This document shows, one piece after another, positions 24,370 through 38,429 of a DNA stretch of 64,000 bases. Positions within the stretch are counted from its first letter, which is position 1; the number at the start of each line of letters is the position of its first letter. Location of the stretch: the NCBI RefSeq assembly GCF_051020985.1, contig NC_135003.1, forward strand, positions 830,001 through 894,000. Reading direction: 5' to 3'. The position numbers and the translations under genes are program-made. The notes under the pieces are model-generated. The model did no database searches. It saw only the letters and a program-made list of their open reading frames with translations, and was not told the DNA's origin. The stretch comes from Nomia melanderi. Taxonomy: Eukaryota > Arthropoda > Insecta > Hymenoptera > Halictidae.

Positions 24370-27300
24370 ATCATTAGCGATTAACAAAATACATAACAAG
24401 AATGTACAAAAACGAGATATAAAACACAAGGTAAGTAATAAACCTGAATAATGGTACCAATACGTTTTTAAAGACATTTATAGCACATGAACCATCTAAT
24501 ACGATACAATTAACGTAAACCTAAACTATCATGATATAGAGTATTATAAAATTAAGTCGATAATTTACAGTATCATAATTGGTGATATATATGAACATCA
24601 TACAGAGAATAAGGATATCCATAGTGTATTTCATCATTTAATTGGGAAAAGCAAATTTAATTTTGCATCGAGATACAGTACTACAGTTACAAAGATGATC
24701 TACTCTTAGTTTACCTTGTCCAATTCTAACTTCTCGACTTTCTCACCGCCGTCACGCCGGATTTACACAACCTGCCCGACTCTAATTTAGAACCGAGTTA
24801 ATTTACACGCGGCCAGCCCGAAGATAAGTTCATTTAACGCGGCCGACGTATCCCCGGCGTCGCGTCGTCGTATCGGGTGTCCGGTCCCGCGGGTAGATCG
24901 CGAGGGATCGCCGGACGATCTGCCGTTGATCATTCCCGTTATTATTTTCTCGTTGGCACCGCCCCGTCCGTAGGTTTTTCGCTTGGGTCGAGTCGCGGAT
25001 TGTGAAGGTGGTCGTGGATGCGATTACTAAACGAGCGTAACGGTGAGCCGCGGGGGAGGGAATAATTGAAAAGGTCCGAGGCATTTACAGTTATCGATTG
25101 TGCAATTGTGATCGATCGCGCGCCGCTCGGGAGATGTTTGCTCGTTCACTCAACCCCACCCGCCTCCCTCTTTGCTTTCCCCGTTTCAAGGTCCGACGTT
25201 GGGAGTTGCGATGTTGACTGTGTCGAGAAGTTGGTCGGTTGTAGCGTTAACCCTCAGTATCGTCGCGTAACACCCGTGTAACGTAAACAGAAAGAGTCGT
25301 TAATGTCATCAGGTGATTCTTGTATGAAATATAAGTAATCACATTGTCATTATGTTGCATGAGTTATCCTGTAGTGGAAACATGTTCGTACAAAGTTCCT
25401 TCTACTGTAACTTGTCGCACTTCTAAATGCAATACACAGTTTCGTTACAACTACCGAAAGCAACACACAAGTGTTTCTTTGTTTCTTAGTTATTTTCTTG
25501 TACCTGTTTGATAAATTTAACAATATAAAACGTCATTCTCTGAAATGTGACAATACAAAGATACGTCAACACATTACTAAAACACGTAGTTTTATAATAG
25601 TTCAGTTCAATGATTGATATGAGTTTATTGCTCATCAATATTTTTACCGTTTACTATATCCGTCCAGAAAATATTGAGAGTATCCCCAAAACAATCAGCA
25701 CATCGTAAGAAATCAGCCAATCCCCGGCAAGTTTCCATTATCCATTGCAGCTTACACGCATAATTCCTTCCACCACATAACTGTCCATTCAACGGCCGAG
25801 CGAATTGACGGTCTCCGGATTCGCCGATTTTACGCGGCTCAATGATAATAACATCAGCCCGGTGTTATTTATGCGGGCGTGCGAGAGAACGTCCCTATTC
25901 GCCGTGGACGTGAATTGCGCTCGCGCCTCGCGATACAGAGGTCTGAGGGTCCCGATGGTTTAACGCCAGTCAATTTCACGGATCGAGCGGGCGCGCGCGC
26001 GCACCTGCGCCTCGTCTCGCGGTGAAATTATGCTAATTTACCGGGCCGGTTTAAAGACCGAAGATTCATGTGTGCAAACGTGTGCGGCGTCGGTTACGTC
26101 GCGGTTTTCCGTGCTCCGGGCACGCCATCAATCGGCTTCGCTCGATGTTTGACATTTATTCAATCGTGAATTACACCGGGTACCCCCCGCGCGCTCGCGA
26201 GCACGACCTCGGATTAGATGACTCGACCTCGAAATTCTATTCTCGATAACTCGTTCTAGCGGTCTTGTTTCGCGATTCTGTTGACCGCTCGATCGAACCT
26301 CTCGCGAGCGTGCAACGGAGAAACGAGTAAATAAGTAACGTTGGTACTACCGAACCTAGGTCAAGGGATCTTCATGTAAATTTTCATTTTTACAATTTGT
26401 TTTGTGGAAATCTGAATGAAAAACAAATTTCAGTCGCCAGTTAGAAAATTCTTTCAAGTATAAGTGAGATAGAACTGGAAGTAGTTCTGGTTGATGCACA
26501 CTGTTTCTTTCATTTTGCGAACGAAAATATGCCATAAATGCATACAATCTGTAGTCTTAGTATTGGGATAATAAGAGTTTGTAACAGTCATTTAGAAGTT
26601 TTAAGCTGATCTTTTATATTTCTATATACAGCTGCCGGTTTCGAATAAAACAGGAGAAAGTTTTAAATTCCTTTCTCATTTTTATTATTTTACTGTCATT
26701 TTCTTTTTATTGAATTGAAAATGCGTGCCCGTTTTTTTAAGACCATTATGTCAAATTTCCTAAGTTGTCGCTGATCGTAAAGTTAAAAATATAAGTTAGA
26801 CGTTGCGTGTTCCTAACTTTTTTTAAATCTGATAAAATCATTAAAATCGATATGCACTATTAATTTACAGATGGTTCGAACAATTTCTACTGATACGCGT
26901 CTGATTGTAAATTCAAATCACAGCGCACCACAATTTTGCCGCTCTTCCATTAAGCCAAATACATAGCAAATACGCATCCAAAACAGGAGATCCTTAAATA
27001 ATAACACTCTATTTACGTTTTAAAATGATACATTACGGCATAAACATCTTGCAAACTGTACTAAAAATTCTTCTAATCCTTCAGATATTAAACTATCGGA
27101 AACTTTGTTCATTTCCTTGCAACATTACGCGGCAGCACGAGAAGGAGAAAACCGCAGAAATCCTCGATGCCGGAAGCGTATCTACCATAAACTACCTTTC
27201 TGTTGACAGTGTCTTTGACGCTTCGTACTTTATGCTTCAGAAGAAGAGGATCATCGACGTCGATGTTTCACACGGCCCTATTGTTGACGCGGCCGACTGG

Positions 27301-28310
27301 CCCATGAATTTACTATGCCTATATTCGTAGGAGCCCGCAACGCCGCGCCGCGTGCAGCCCACGGCAACGGCGCTTTACGATATTTATGAATAGTTGTTTA
27401 ACTTGCACTTCAGCGGCGGCGGATTCGACTCTAAAACGGACGGGACTGCCTCCGGTTCGAAAACGCTTCATGGAAGGCAGGAAAATAACTATTCTGAAAT
27501 TGAATTGCAGGTGAAACGTCGAACTTTCACGGGTGAAATTCGTGATACTTCACAAAACGTGTCGAGAAATTGCTGTCGAATTTTCTCTGGCGTGAACCGT
27601 ATCACGTTACAGAAACTCGAGAGTGGATCGATTCTGGAATTCATTACGAAGAACCCTTAAACGTTTGCCTCGGAATTTCTCCCGAGCTTTTCTTTATTGG
27701 AATTTCTCCGGAACCGCGGCACGGCGGTGTTCGACGTCGCGCGATGGAATTTAAATGATGCTGCCAATTATGTCCCTAAGAAACCGTTTTAATGATAATG
27801 TTTAAATCGATGCGACGTTTAAGGCTCTCCGAAGGTAATAAAACTGAGAAACTATGTTAACAGAGATTATTTTTCATGCTCGGGATGTCGTCTTACCATT
27901 ATGTTCGTCAGATCTAATTTCAAAGAAAATTATTCAACTAAAGCGATTTTTTCATATTTGGAACGTCTTTTGATAATTGTGTTGATGAAACTTGACAATG
28001 AATAAAACAGATTGATTTTGAAGTACTATTTTTATAGTTTACAATCATTTATCTGCACAGTATTGTTCAAAGAAGATTATGAATCCGCTTTCTAATACAA
28101 AACGATAAGTTATTGATTAGCCCATGTCTTTATTAAAATTTAATAAATATAAACGTGATTCAGTTCTTTCGAGTTCATATTAAACATTATATTTCTGTTA
28201 TCAATCGTTTTGCTTAGAAGTAAACATAGAGTGAGTTACAATTTCATTGTCTTCTTAGTAAACAAATAGAAACCATAGGTCAAGAGGATAATAGTCGCCT
28301 TCATGATTCT
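24370..28310. other. Non-coding region with CpG islands, no gene seen
   Basis: CpG-rich islands lie at about 24740-25300, 25790-26350 and 27110-27780. No supported gene. Open frames in the islands are shadows without domains. Confidence 0.55.
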
Positions 28311-28500
28311 TAGACTGCGCATCATTGCACAAATTGAAATTTTCCATAATACAATTTACCGAACAGAATTACGATAGAAAATGATTTTCCCAATAAACCC
28401 TGTATAAGACATTACGCTTATATTTTGTATATTTCTCCAAACTGTTCGCAATGTTTCACTTTCAAATTTCTCGTACATACGTAAAAATCCGCACAACCTA
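28311..28500 (+). repeat. Dispersed repeat family B, copy 3
   Basis: It starts TAGACTGCGCATCATTGC, carries GATAGAAAATGATTTTCCC at about 28374-28392 (one transition and one other change from copy 1), then TATTTTGTATATTTC, and ends GTAAAAATCCGCACAACCTA. The reverse-strand frame across it is only the repeat read through. Confidence 0.65.
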
Positions 28501-31500
28501 GTTATGATCATTAATACTCCTGTTACAGTGTAATCAAATTCCAATTGTCCGCTGTAGAACAAACTTTGCCCAATTTTCACCTGTGTCTCCAACCCCGACG
28601 GAAAACGGCACAATGTTCCCTAAAGAATCGTGCGGAGGCTTACAAACGGACTCGAGTTACATTTACTCGTAAATTTCACGCAATAGCCGTGCTCGGTCAT
28701 AGCACGTGGAAGTGCGCCGCGCGGATGTGTTCGCGGCGCGTTCACTTGGACCCCCGTCGGTGTTGTGGATGCCTTTTCTTGTATCGTTCGCACACTAATC
28801 TTCGGGATAATGTATTCCGCGGCTCGAAGATACGGCTTCAGCGCGCGGCCGCCTCGCGCCGACCTGCCTGCCCGCAACAACAATCTCGCAGGTTGCGGAC
28901 GAAGGTCGAAACGGATTATCGGTTGCCGTGATTTGTTGATGCCCCGCGTGTAATGGGATCTCTTATTCGTGCCGCGATTTAACCAGGAAACGCGGATCTA
29001 ACCAGCGGGAACTGCAACGTGCCGTCTTTGTTCGGGCTCCGCTGATCCCCATCCACGAAATTCAATTTACGTGATACACGTAACACGGCGTCTTGTGATC
29101 CCCGAAACGGTAACGGAACGATTTCTCGGGGGAAATGATAACAATATAACGGTTTGATGCATTGATGGTGAATAACGCTAATTGGTGTTTCAATTTTCAA
29201 ACGTTGTCAACGAAAGCAACATCTTTTGTTTCGTATCTAACTGGTGACGAAAGACATTAATGAAATGTAAATAATTATTTGACTATTATTACTTCACTAA
29301 TAAATCGTAATAGAAGATTTTATTTGGTGAAATAGGTATTTTAAATACTAAAAACGCAATTTTTTAGGAAACAGTCGCCTTGTAGTACACAATTCGTAGT
29401 ATTTGTGTTTGTTATTATTGTTACCTACTTTATTATTATTAAACAGAACGCTTCGAAGGTCTCTATACGAACTATGTATTTTTTTACATCAATACAATAA
29501 AACACAGTGCCCTTGGCACGAAAGAAGTAGGAGAATCAGCTTTCTTCTAAGAAAAGTTTGGGCGATAATCGTGGCAAATTTTCGATCTCGATATTGACAG
29601 TTGAAAACTGAAGAAAAACCTATAACAGAGTTTAATTAAAAGAAAATGGCATTACTAATCGCAACACCGTGGAATGTATACCTAACAATTAACAGAAATA
29701 TAAGTACTTCTTGATGTTAAGTAACGCTGAACCGGGTCGATACATTGAATTTGATTATCCCCAACGACCAACTATTATTCAATTCCTCGTTCTTTTAGCC
29801 AGCAGCACAGCTACACTGATTACGCGCCACTCTAATAGCCAGTCTAGCATGAGTAATGCTTCGGGAACCCCGAGGTTCGCAGTTTCTATTTAGAAGATCG
29901 CATTGGAGGCAACCCTAACAGCCAAGTAGAATTACAAAGTAACGAGTGAGCATAAACACATGGAATCGCCGTGTCCGCATAAATTGCCGGACTGTCCGGC
30001 GATCATAGAATTATTCCGTGGAACAAGCACGCGTCCGGCACCGGGGAAGCGTACGCGTGAAATTAGATCATGTTCGCAGGAACCACGGGAGGAAGTCGAT
30101 TAAGGCCTCGATCCCGTCGTACGCACGAGAGCGGTGCACGCTGCCCAGTGTGCGATTTTACGATCGCAAGTGTTTACTTTACTACTTTGTTTACGGTTAC
30201 TGGTTACAAGTTTTTATTTTACTAAGCTTTATTTTATTCTAATGTATCTAAGCTTCACTTTATTTCAAAAGTGTTAACCTTCGTCAAGCTGTTTCCTACT
30301 AAACTGACAATGAATGAAGAAGCGGCATGCATTTATAGCGTATTAAAACCTTGAATATATTTTAAATATAAATCACTGGAAGTAAAATTGTTACAGAATA
30401 TGCACCTTTGAAACAGCTAAAATTGTATTCGTCGTAAACGTTCGCTGTAGTATCATGTGATTCGTCTTATTAATCCTAATGCGCAGGTAAATAATGTCAA
30501 ACACAAAATCTTTTCAATGTAATCCTCAGAAAATAAAATGAATTTTTAACAGAGTCCTTTATTAAAACTAGTCTCAAAGCTGTTTCACCTAGGAAATATA
30601 AAAATATATTTGAAATATAATCGTATCTCATCAACTCCCCCAGTTATTTCTTCAATGGCTAACTGCTTACAAATGGCATTACATGTTATTCAATTACAAG
30701 AATGAAAATATATTTTCCATTGCACAAACTGCATCGAAAACCGCCGCTGTTGGTAATCCGGTAAATTCAGATTGCTAAATTCGCACGGTGTCGCCTATGG
30801 CGCGTATCGCGACAAGCTCTTATTAAGAAAATCCTTCGCGCGTCGTGTTTCGCCGGGGTGACGAGGCCCGGGCCGCGTTGTCCGGCTGCTAATTAATTAC
30901 CCCTCGCTTATATTGCACACCTCGTTAACGCTCGGCTCGAGTCTCGAGACCGCGGCGACCACCCGGGTTATGTAATTCGCTGTTTCCTTCGCGCCCTTAA
31001 ACGGCGAATGCAAAAAGCGAGCTCACGGGCCGAGCGTCTCACCGCGCCGACACCTCGGGCCCGAGGTCGCGCGAATAATTATCGTAAATTCGGTCCGCGC
31101 CGGTGCCCGTTGGATCCGATGCGGCGGGATCGCGTAATCGGTGCCGATTAACCGCGGAAACAGCTGTCTAATTAATTCTAACGAAGCCGTTGTGAGAAAG
31201 AACGCGCGACCGACCCGTTTTCCCCCGACTGATCGGCCAATAAGAAATTCGTGCGCGACGCGTACCGCAGATCAGCGAGGACAACGCGTTTCAAAACGTC
31301 GATCGATATTTTAGTGAACGCTTAATGAACCTCGGGCCGCGCGGCAATAGTCGTGATTGCGAGTGCACTGGGGGGGCTACTTCTATTTTTGGAGGTAATG
31401 GCAGCTGCTGTCCATTGCTGGACCGGGACCACTCGTTATTTTCCTCTCGAATCGCGCGACACGACGCCACGGTTTCGTACCGCTTTGGCGTTATTGCCCG

Positions 31501-34411
31501 TCGTCTGATCAAGATGAACCGTGTCCACTTCAGACTCGCTGATGCGCCGTTAAGCCCGATACTCGGTACACATCGGTACATGCACACTCCGCTGAATATT
31601 TTTTCATTGTTTTTTGCTTTTGTTGAACGAAGGTGAATGTAGGTGGAATTGGATTTCATGGCGTGAACAAATGCACTGTTGATAAAAGGATATACGAGGG
31701 GCTCAGAATAATAGTGGTTTAACACCTACTTCTGAGTTTTCGAGAGAAACAAGCTTTTAAAAGTAAAAGTTACACAGATTTGATATCGCGTCTTGCGATT
31801 GTTTTCACTGTAAATCCATATTTACCCCGAATATTTAGTATTGACAACAGAAATACTGTCATGCATTTTAGCAATAGGAAAGATTTTATTATAATATTAA
31901 TGTTCCTTTAACGAGTTTGAAGTTTTCACGGTGACCCTCGTTCGACTTGCATACAAGGCAGATGATTTATTTTTACCTTCGAGATAATTACTTATTACTT
32001 ATATTCGAAAACAGCTATCTATACCCTGTCGTACATGTTTGTTGAATTTTCAATTTATCTGAATTTATTTATTCCTTAAAGAACGATTCATAAAATCAAC
32101 AATACGTTTGATCTTTTGCGAGTATAATCCATAAAATCTTAAAATAAGAAAATAATTAAAAGGAATGAGACATAAAAAAACTAAAGTACCTGATTCGTTA
32201 TGCGCCGAACATCTACAAGATGAAGCACACCGTGTACAAGTCTCGCATAGCGCTTTTTCCCTCGCCTCAGCAGACTCGCGCTACAAAACGTTCCTAGATA
32301 CGTTATCAGCGCATTGTTTCTCCGACTTCGAGCGTTCCCGATGCGATGACTTCGACTTCCTCGTCGATTGTTTCGCGGAAGCGCGTCGCAATTATCCGGC
32401 GACGGGGACGAGGGAGATCCGAGCTAACGAAGGGATCTTCGTGATAGAAAAAAAATCTTCTCAGAAACAGCGCTACCGAGGTGGAGATTCTCGGTCGATG
32501 TAGACATCTCGTTAGTTTCAGCTCGCTTTTCAAATTAAACGTGCCGTAAAATTTATCTGATCCGCCGCGGTGCGTGCATGCTTTTACAAGGGGTTCCGTG
32601 GGAACTTCGGACTCGGATCACCCGCTCGCTTCCTTCTCTGCTCGCTGGAGGTATTTCCTTATGAAAATCGATGGACGGGCTCGATTTCTTCGTTCAACCC
32701 TTCGACAAAGGAGGTGATTGATAGACAGTGATGTCTAGGTCCACTAAGTACGTTGTTTATCAAATTCCTTAAGGAATTTATTGAAGATATTTCTTTGAAA
32801 TAAAAGAATACTTAGCAATTTCAATCAATCACTAAAGCTAACTGTCTCACAGATTAACAAAAGTGAAACTCTAATCGCAACACGCATACAGAGCATTTTT
32901 AGTAATCGAGCTGTAACTCAGTTCCAAGTAACATTAAAGAAAAATCGTAGAGGAACATTTTACACTATTTATTGCGCTTTGTCATACCACCCAACTAGTT
33001 CTTTCACAGGAAACACCGGTGCAGTGAAAAATTCAGTCGCACTCTTTTTCTCAATTACAACTCTATAATGCTCTCACGTAGATCAATTTCTCTTGTCATT
33101 TCACATATGAAAGATACAATTGTAACTTCATGGTTTAATTTAATCAGAGGATTAACAATCTTGACAAATGGGGGCTCAAGAAATATCGATAATCGAACAA
33201 TCTAAGAATCCGAATTATAGAGGACACGAATAACCAAGACTGGGGGATTAAGATTGCGGAAAATGGTGACCCAGTTAATCCAGGTCCTACTGTACATAGA
33301 AAACTCACACCTGTAAACCTCCAGACCATTACCATGTTCCTACGAGCTACCCCAGAAGTCCGTGCGCCTATTCATGTCGTCATCCAACGAAATCCAAGAT
33401 CTTCGCTAAACCGTACCGAATTCAGTGTGTAATCCAAGGAAAACTCCGCGATCCAGGCCGCGGCTCGTCGTTAACGAGGGCCCGGCGATAACGCTCGCTT
33501 AACGAGCGCACGTATTCGTCCCCGCGTCGGTCCCGTCTCTTCCGCGCGCGCGGCGCACCGAACTTTCACATCGCGGCGGGGCCAGATCGTTCTACAGGTG
33601 TAGAGGTCGAACCGTAGTTAGAGTTTTACGAGGTTAATGCGCGAAACCGTAGATCGCAAGGCGAGCCCCGGTACCACGTACCACGTATGCCTGTGCCGGG
33701 CTGCGAGCTGGCACGTAAGCCCGTGATGAATTATACGGCTCGATAAGGTCGTGTGCGTTAATTTATTATCCTTGTAATCGGCGTCCTTTTCCTGCCTGCC
33801 TGCCTGCCTGCCAGCCTGCTTCGCCAGTCCAACGAAAAATTCGGAGCGGAGGAAGGCGGCAAGGAAAAAGAAAGGGAAAAGAGCCGATCCCCAGGGATGA
33901 TGGCGCGAGGGGTTACAATGTGGAAGCGCGAAGGAGGAACGGCCAACGGAAAAATCAGGAATTTATCGACCGGCCGGGTGAAGATCGCGTACGTAGCGAG
34001 CGCGTGCTCACCGGCGAGCGCAGGTGGAACAACACACCGGTCCGCCGGTTCCCGCGAAGGTTAAACACCTGCGACAATGCTCGACAGGGACGGCCGACGT
34101 CGCGGCTGACCTTTTACCGCGTACCGAACCGCCTAGCACGGATCGACCGGTTGTCGCGTGTCATCGAGCTCCATTGTATTGCGTCTGATGGGAATCACAT
34201 TAACACTTCCAGTGCCGAAAAGTCAACCGCTTGTAGACAGAATGGACAGCCTCGCGATGGATATGAAAGTGTAACAGTGTGACGTTGATTAATTCTTCTG
34301 ATCAATTGGTTTGTTACGCCGTAATACTTAACGGGCACTGAAGGTTAGATCTACATTTAGCTTTGGGACTGTTTGTCGTGGATACCTTTACAGTTGAAGT
34401 ATACGTATATG
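28501..34411. other. Non-coding region with CpG islands, no gene seen
   Basis: CpG-rich islands lie at about 28550-29050, 29830-30150, 30790-31590, 32180-32740 and 33330-34290. The island at 30790-31280 has repeated TAATTA words and long GC tracts and could be regulatory. The longest frame (31291-31725, -) has no domain. A perfect 18-bp palindrome AAATTCCTTAAGGAATTT lies at 32762-32779. Confidence 0.55.
33791..33819. repeat. (CCTG)n microsatellite
   Basis: Seven CCTG-type units, with one CCAG interruption, at the edge of a CpG-rich island. Confidence 0.9.
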
Positions 34412-35027
34412 TACAGAGTGTTATGTAACTGGTACAACCGGGTGGAGATCGATTCTATATCAAAAAGTGAGGCAAAGATATAGAATAAAATCTTTTCATG
34501 TGCAACTTTGTTTCCGAGAAAATCGACTTTGAACATTCGCCAGTTACCCGTGCACCTGACCATGTCTCGTTATCGGATTTCACTGTAGATCATTGTCTCG
34601 ATTGAGATTTATGTTGATAAAGATTTCCAGCGTCACAAAAATGTTTATCTTACTTATTATGTGGCAATAAGCCTTTCAAGTCTTGACCGACTGCTCACAA
34701 GCTAAAAGTGCATTTATAGTGTTTCATGCATTAAAATAAGAGAATGCGTTAGAAAGTGTTCATAAGAATTTAATTACAAGAGTAGAATTATATACTCGAC
34801 AGAATGGACAAGATTTTCAATAATTTCTGTAATAATAAAATTTATGATTACTTTAACATCCTGTTTCACAGTAAACATTTTGGTGGCGCTGGTGGTCTTC
34901 ATCAGTATAAATTTCAATCGAGATGATGATCTACAGTGAGATCTAGTAGCGAGACATGGTTAAGTGCACGTGTACCCAGCGAATATTCAAAGTTAATTTT
35001 CTCGAAAACAAAGCTTCCTGACCCCTG
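34412..35027. mobile_element. Foldback-type element with 145-bp inverted arms
   Basis: Arms 34505-34649 and 34870-35014 are reverse complements at about 80 percent identity by eye, separated by a 220-bp loop. Matching words read in the same direction include CACTGTAGATCAT, ACCATGTCTCG and TCTCGATTGA. Outer tips are TACAGAGTGTTATG on the left and, reversed, TACAGGGGTCAGG on the right. The left side has about 80 extra bases between tip and arm. Tips resemble the CAGGGTGT family elsewhere in the window. There is no coding sequence. If transcribed, the arms would fold into a long hairpin. Confidence 0.75.
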
Positions 35028-35201
35028 TATATTACAATGATTATCGCATTCGTTCACTCATCGTTAGTTCTTCTTCCTCCTGATGTTTCTTTTCATGTTT
35101 CTTATTTCCTCTAGATTTTCTTTTCTCTTCTTCCGTACTTCTCCGCCTTCCTGGACTCGCATACTTAGATCTTTCCCATTTCTTCCTATATGTGAAATAT
35201 G

Positions 35202-35379
35202 TAGACTACAAGTTTTTATACAAATTCTTAAGGATATAATTGAAAAAAACCGAGTTCCTAAGAGATACTCTAAAAACCATTACACTTTGGATATCTTATA
35301 TATTCTTCCGTATAGCGTGCATTCCGTGCAATGTCGCGGTTCCACGTTTCCCATGAGTTCATAAAAGTCTGCAGTTTAA
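35202..35379 (+). repeat. Dispersed repeat family B, copy 4
   Basis: It begins TAGACTACAAGTTTTTATAC and ends GAGTTCATAAAAGTCTGCAG; the ends are imperfect inverted copies. The internal words TTACACTTTGGATATCTTAT and CTTAAGGATATAATTG align with copies 1 and 2. Confidence 0.65.
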
Positions 35380-37839
35380 CTCAGGCACACACGAGCGTTA
35401 AATTGCGTCAGTTTTGAAGGATGTCGTTTCGCGCGGGCGTAGATTTTCACCTGACCTCCGATCTAGCATAAACGCGCGAGGGAAAATTAATGTATATTGC
35501 ACTGCAATGCTGCGTGACCGATCTTCCATGAAACAATGTAATGCCGGTACGCACGTTGTAACGTTCGTATTTTCAACGTTCGCGTGTCCTCGGCCTTAGC
35601 AATATGTAATCAGATTGCATTTTACCTAACGCTGGCACGAGGCGTTGTCGTTCGCTGATCCGCGGGAGATCACAGGTGAAGGTGCACCGGGAGACGCGTC
35701 GTGCATGCGCATATCCAGGGATCGGAGAGGTGCACCGTCGGCGGAACGGCTGCACACGGCGCGGTCAGGCCAACCTGCGCCTCGACTCGTCTATCACGAC
35801 CGGATAGATTTATCGAGTATCGGCACCTTCGCGTCCCGCCTGGCCCCAACAATTTATACACCTTCCTCGCCGGCCTGAAGCGGAGAGCTCCGGACAGATC
35901 CGCGACGAACGTGTCTCCCCGGGATGACGAGGGAGATTCATCGGCGGTCGTAACCGCGGACCGCCGAGCCGCTAACGATCATTTTCACCTAACGATCGAA
36001 GGAACCGACAGAATCGCCGATAATGCAATAAAGATCCACGGAGTTCTACCGTTGGGGCTGTCTTCTTCGGTATTCTTTGCGTTCCCGTTTCGCGATCGCT
36101 GCCGACCCGATGGTGATCTTCGGTCGCGGCTGCGTTCGTCATGTTCGCGCGGTACCTAATCAGATCTCTGATTGGAATAGCGATTAATCTTTTTTTTTAA
36201 TAATTATATTACATTTTCAAATAGCTTCGTTGAGCCGACGAGGGAAGATAAAGTGAACATCGTGAGCGTGAGGGTAACGCTCCGTAGTGTTTCTTTGTTT
36301 ATAGATTGATCTGTGAACTGATTTCTTGTGGATATTACGCAGCATAATTATAAAGTTTGAATGAATAATGAATCCTATCTCAAAACGTTTCGAATGATAA
36401 GTTAGATAAGTTCGATTTAAAATTTTTCGTTGTGATTAACTTTTAACACACTCGTGTATGGCAAATGATAGACAGAAATATTGAAAAGAAAGTATATCAG
36501 AAAATTATGAACTAATATATTTTTATTAATGAAAGCTGCATTATGATTTTTTGTATTTCAATTGTCTACATTCTAAGAGTTTTTAAAATTCTTTTATGAA
36601 GGTATAATCATCAATTGAATGAAATTTATATTCTGTGATTATTATTAAAATAATGTTTTTCGTTTGTGAACTACAATTACTTTGGTTAGATTCACCGTTC
36701 TGTATGAATATTTAAAAATTGTGTTTATAATTCTCTGGTAGCAGAAGATTCCAGCTCCGGCAGTAATAAGTAGGTTACAATAAAAATCAGTTTGAATCAG
36801 GATTTAGTTTCCTAATAATTAATGTCTTACTCCAAGTTTCGCTTTCAACCGTTCTCTTACGAGAAGCAAGGTTCGCTATGAAAGTATTCTTCTCTATTTC
36901 TATACGCTGCTTGCGCAATGCCACACGTGCCCGATGAATTCTTAAAATCGTTCCCCTTGAAAAGAGAACGTCACGCGAAGGAATATCTTACATTACCATT
37001 TCAACTGAAACCGTCATTCCGGTTGTAAAATCGATCTTCCTTCCATTTCTCGAAAGTTTAAACCTTTAAGAAAGTACTGTGAAATTTTTACGCTAGAATT
37101 AGAAATGGTTGGCCAAATAGATTGACTGACGTTACCACTACATTAAAAATGTACGTTTCATTAAAAGTATACATCTACAACTCTTTTAAAAATCGATGTA
37201 AACTAAATAAACCAAAGAAAAGGAAAAATCGTAATTGTTGTCCACCGTTAAGATGATTTAATCGGAATAACCCATTAATGCTAGACTTTAATTTATGCGT
37301 TACTAAATCATTTTATTCACCAATTTTTTATACAATTTTCTGTATCATTTCAATCATTGGAAAAGAGGAAGTTGGAAATAATCGTTTTGATCCATTCGAT
37401 AATTCTGCTGTTAATTTCAACTGAGAAGTCCTTACCATCTTTATTATACAATGATTTTCGGTGAACTCCGTGTAATAATATAAAAATGATAGCCGATGCA
37501 AGCTGCTGCACTACCTGTTGCATCCGGTTTACAAAGATATCGGCCACAAGAGAATCGAAAAGCCGTAAAATGTAGCAATTCACTGGTGTCCGATTACGGA
37601 ACCAGGATATATGAGCCTCGAAAGTCTTACTCCCGGCCCCGGTAATCACAGGGAGGTTAACTGACAATCGACGAATCGCTGGGCCCCGAGTAAGACGTTA
37701 GCCGAACTTTCGATCGCGAAGGCGCATAATTCACTCGCAGCCTGGAAGGCATCAGGACGGAAGGCCAGAGCAGTGAAGATCGTGACGTCAGAATCAGTTG
37801 TACGATCGGTTACCCAAACACTTTTGGCAGCACTGGATA
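35380..37839. other. Non-coding region, no gene seen
   Basis: A CpG-rich island at about 35400-36180 holds the longest open frame of the window (35701-36159, 152 codons). It has no domain, is overlapped by long frames on both strands and has Arg/Ser/Pro-rich chance composition, so I do not call it. The rest is AT-rich. Confidence 0.55.
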
Positions 37840-38429
37840 CAGGGTGTCATAGATTTTGCCTGTTCAATTTTATTATTATTAGCCTAATATATTAATACTA
37901 TTTGATATAGTAATAATAAAAGCTAATAGGATTAAATGTTCTAATTAACCCACTGTCTTCTCAAATTATGTTTATCATCATTATCATTTCATAAGTAATG
38001 AACAATTATCGCATAACATTAAACCGTTTAAAACTGTAGTAAAAAGTTCTGACCAAAGTGTGAAATACGAAGAACTGCATTTGCTATCGATGACTTCTAC
38101 TAGCAAACACGAGTCTACTGTAGATTCCTTCGTGTCTCATATTTTTGTCTTTCAAGTGTATATAATGCACTCGATACAATTCTTCCCGTTGTTAATATGA
38201 GTCTTTGTATGTGCAAATGTAATATCAAGTTTGGTATTCTCAAAAATTTCGAACCTATTCGACCAATATTCGTACCTACTTGAAAGCGTATGCGATTGTC
38301 ACATCGAACAATACTTTAACCGAATAAATAACCAAAGATACAAAGATTATTTGTATCATCTAAAGTATCTTTCCTCTAGTTCATCGATTTCTTACACGCT
38401 ACTAAAAATCATGAATTCGGAACACCCTG
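37840..38429. mobile_element. 590-bp MITE with CAGGGTGT ends at TA sites
   Basis: Left TA|CAGGGTGTCATAG and right GGAACACCCTG|TA give 8-bp perfect inverted tips and a TA on each side, as expected of a Tc1/mariner-type insertion. The inside is AT-rich with no transposase frame. The pairing of these two ends is inferred from spacing and orientation. Confidence 0.5.

Noticed and set aside
30476..30492. GCGCAG|GTAAAT as a second recursive splice candidate
   Set aside because: It lacks a proper pyrimidine tract and the donor is weaker than at 5456.
31291..31725. 144-codon open frame on the - strand
   Set aside because: It overlaps a 103-codon frame on the other strand. Composition is random and nothing is recognised.
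33280..33300. A frame reading NGDPVNPGP, recalling the 2A/retrotransposon motif that ends NPGP
   Set aside because: The usual Glu before x-NPGP is missing, the frame is only about 80 codons, and no reverse transcriptase or other retrotransposon sequence lies near.
35701..36159. 152-codon open frame, the longest in the window
   Set aside because: It lies in a CpG-rich island where frames on both strands are long by chance, has no domain, no splice context and Arg/Ser/Pro-rich random composition.
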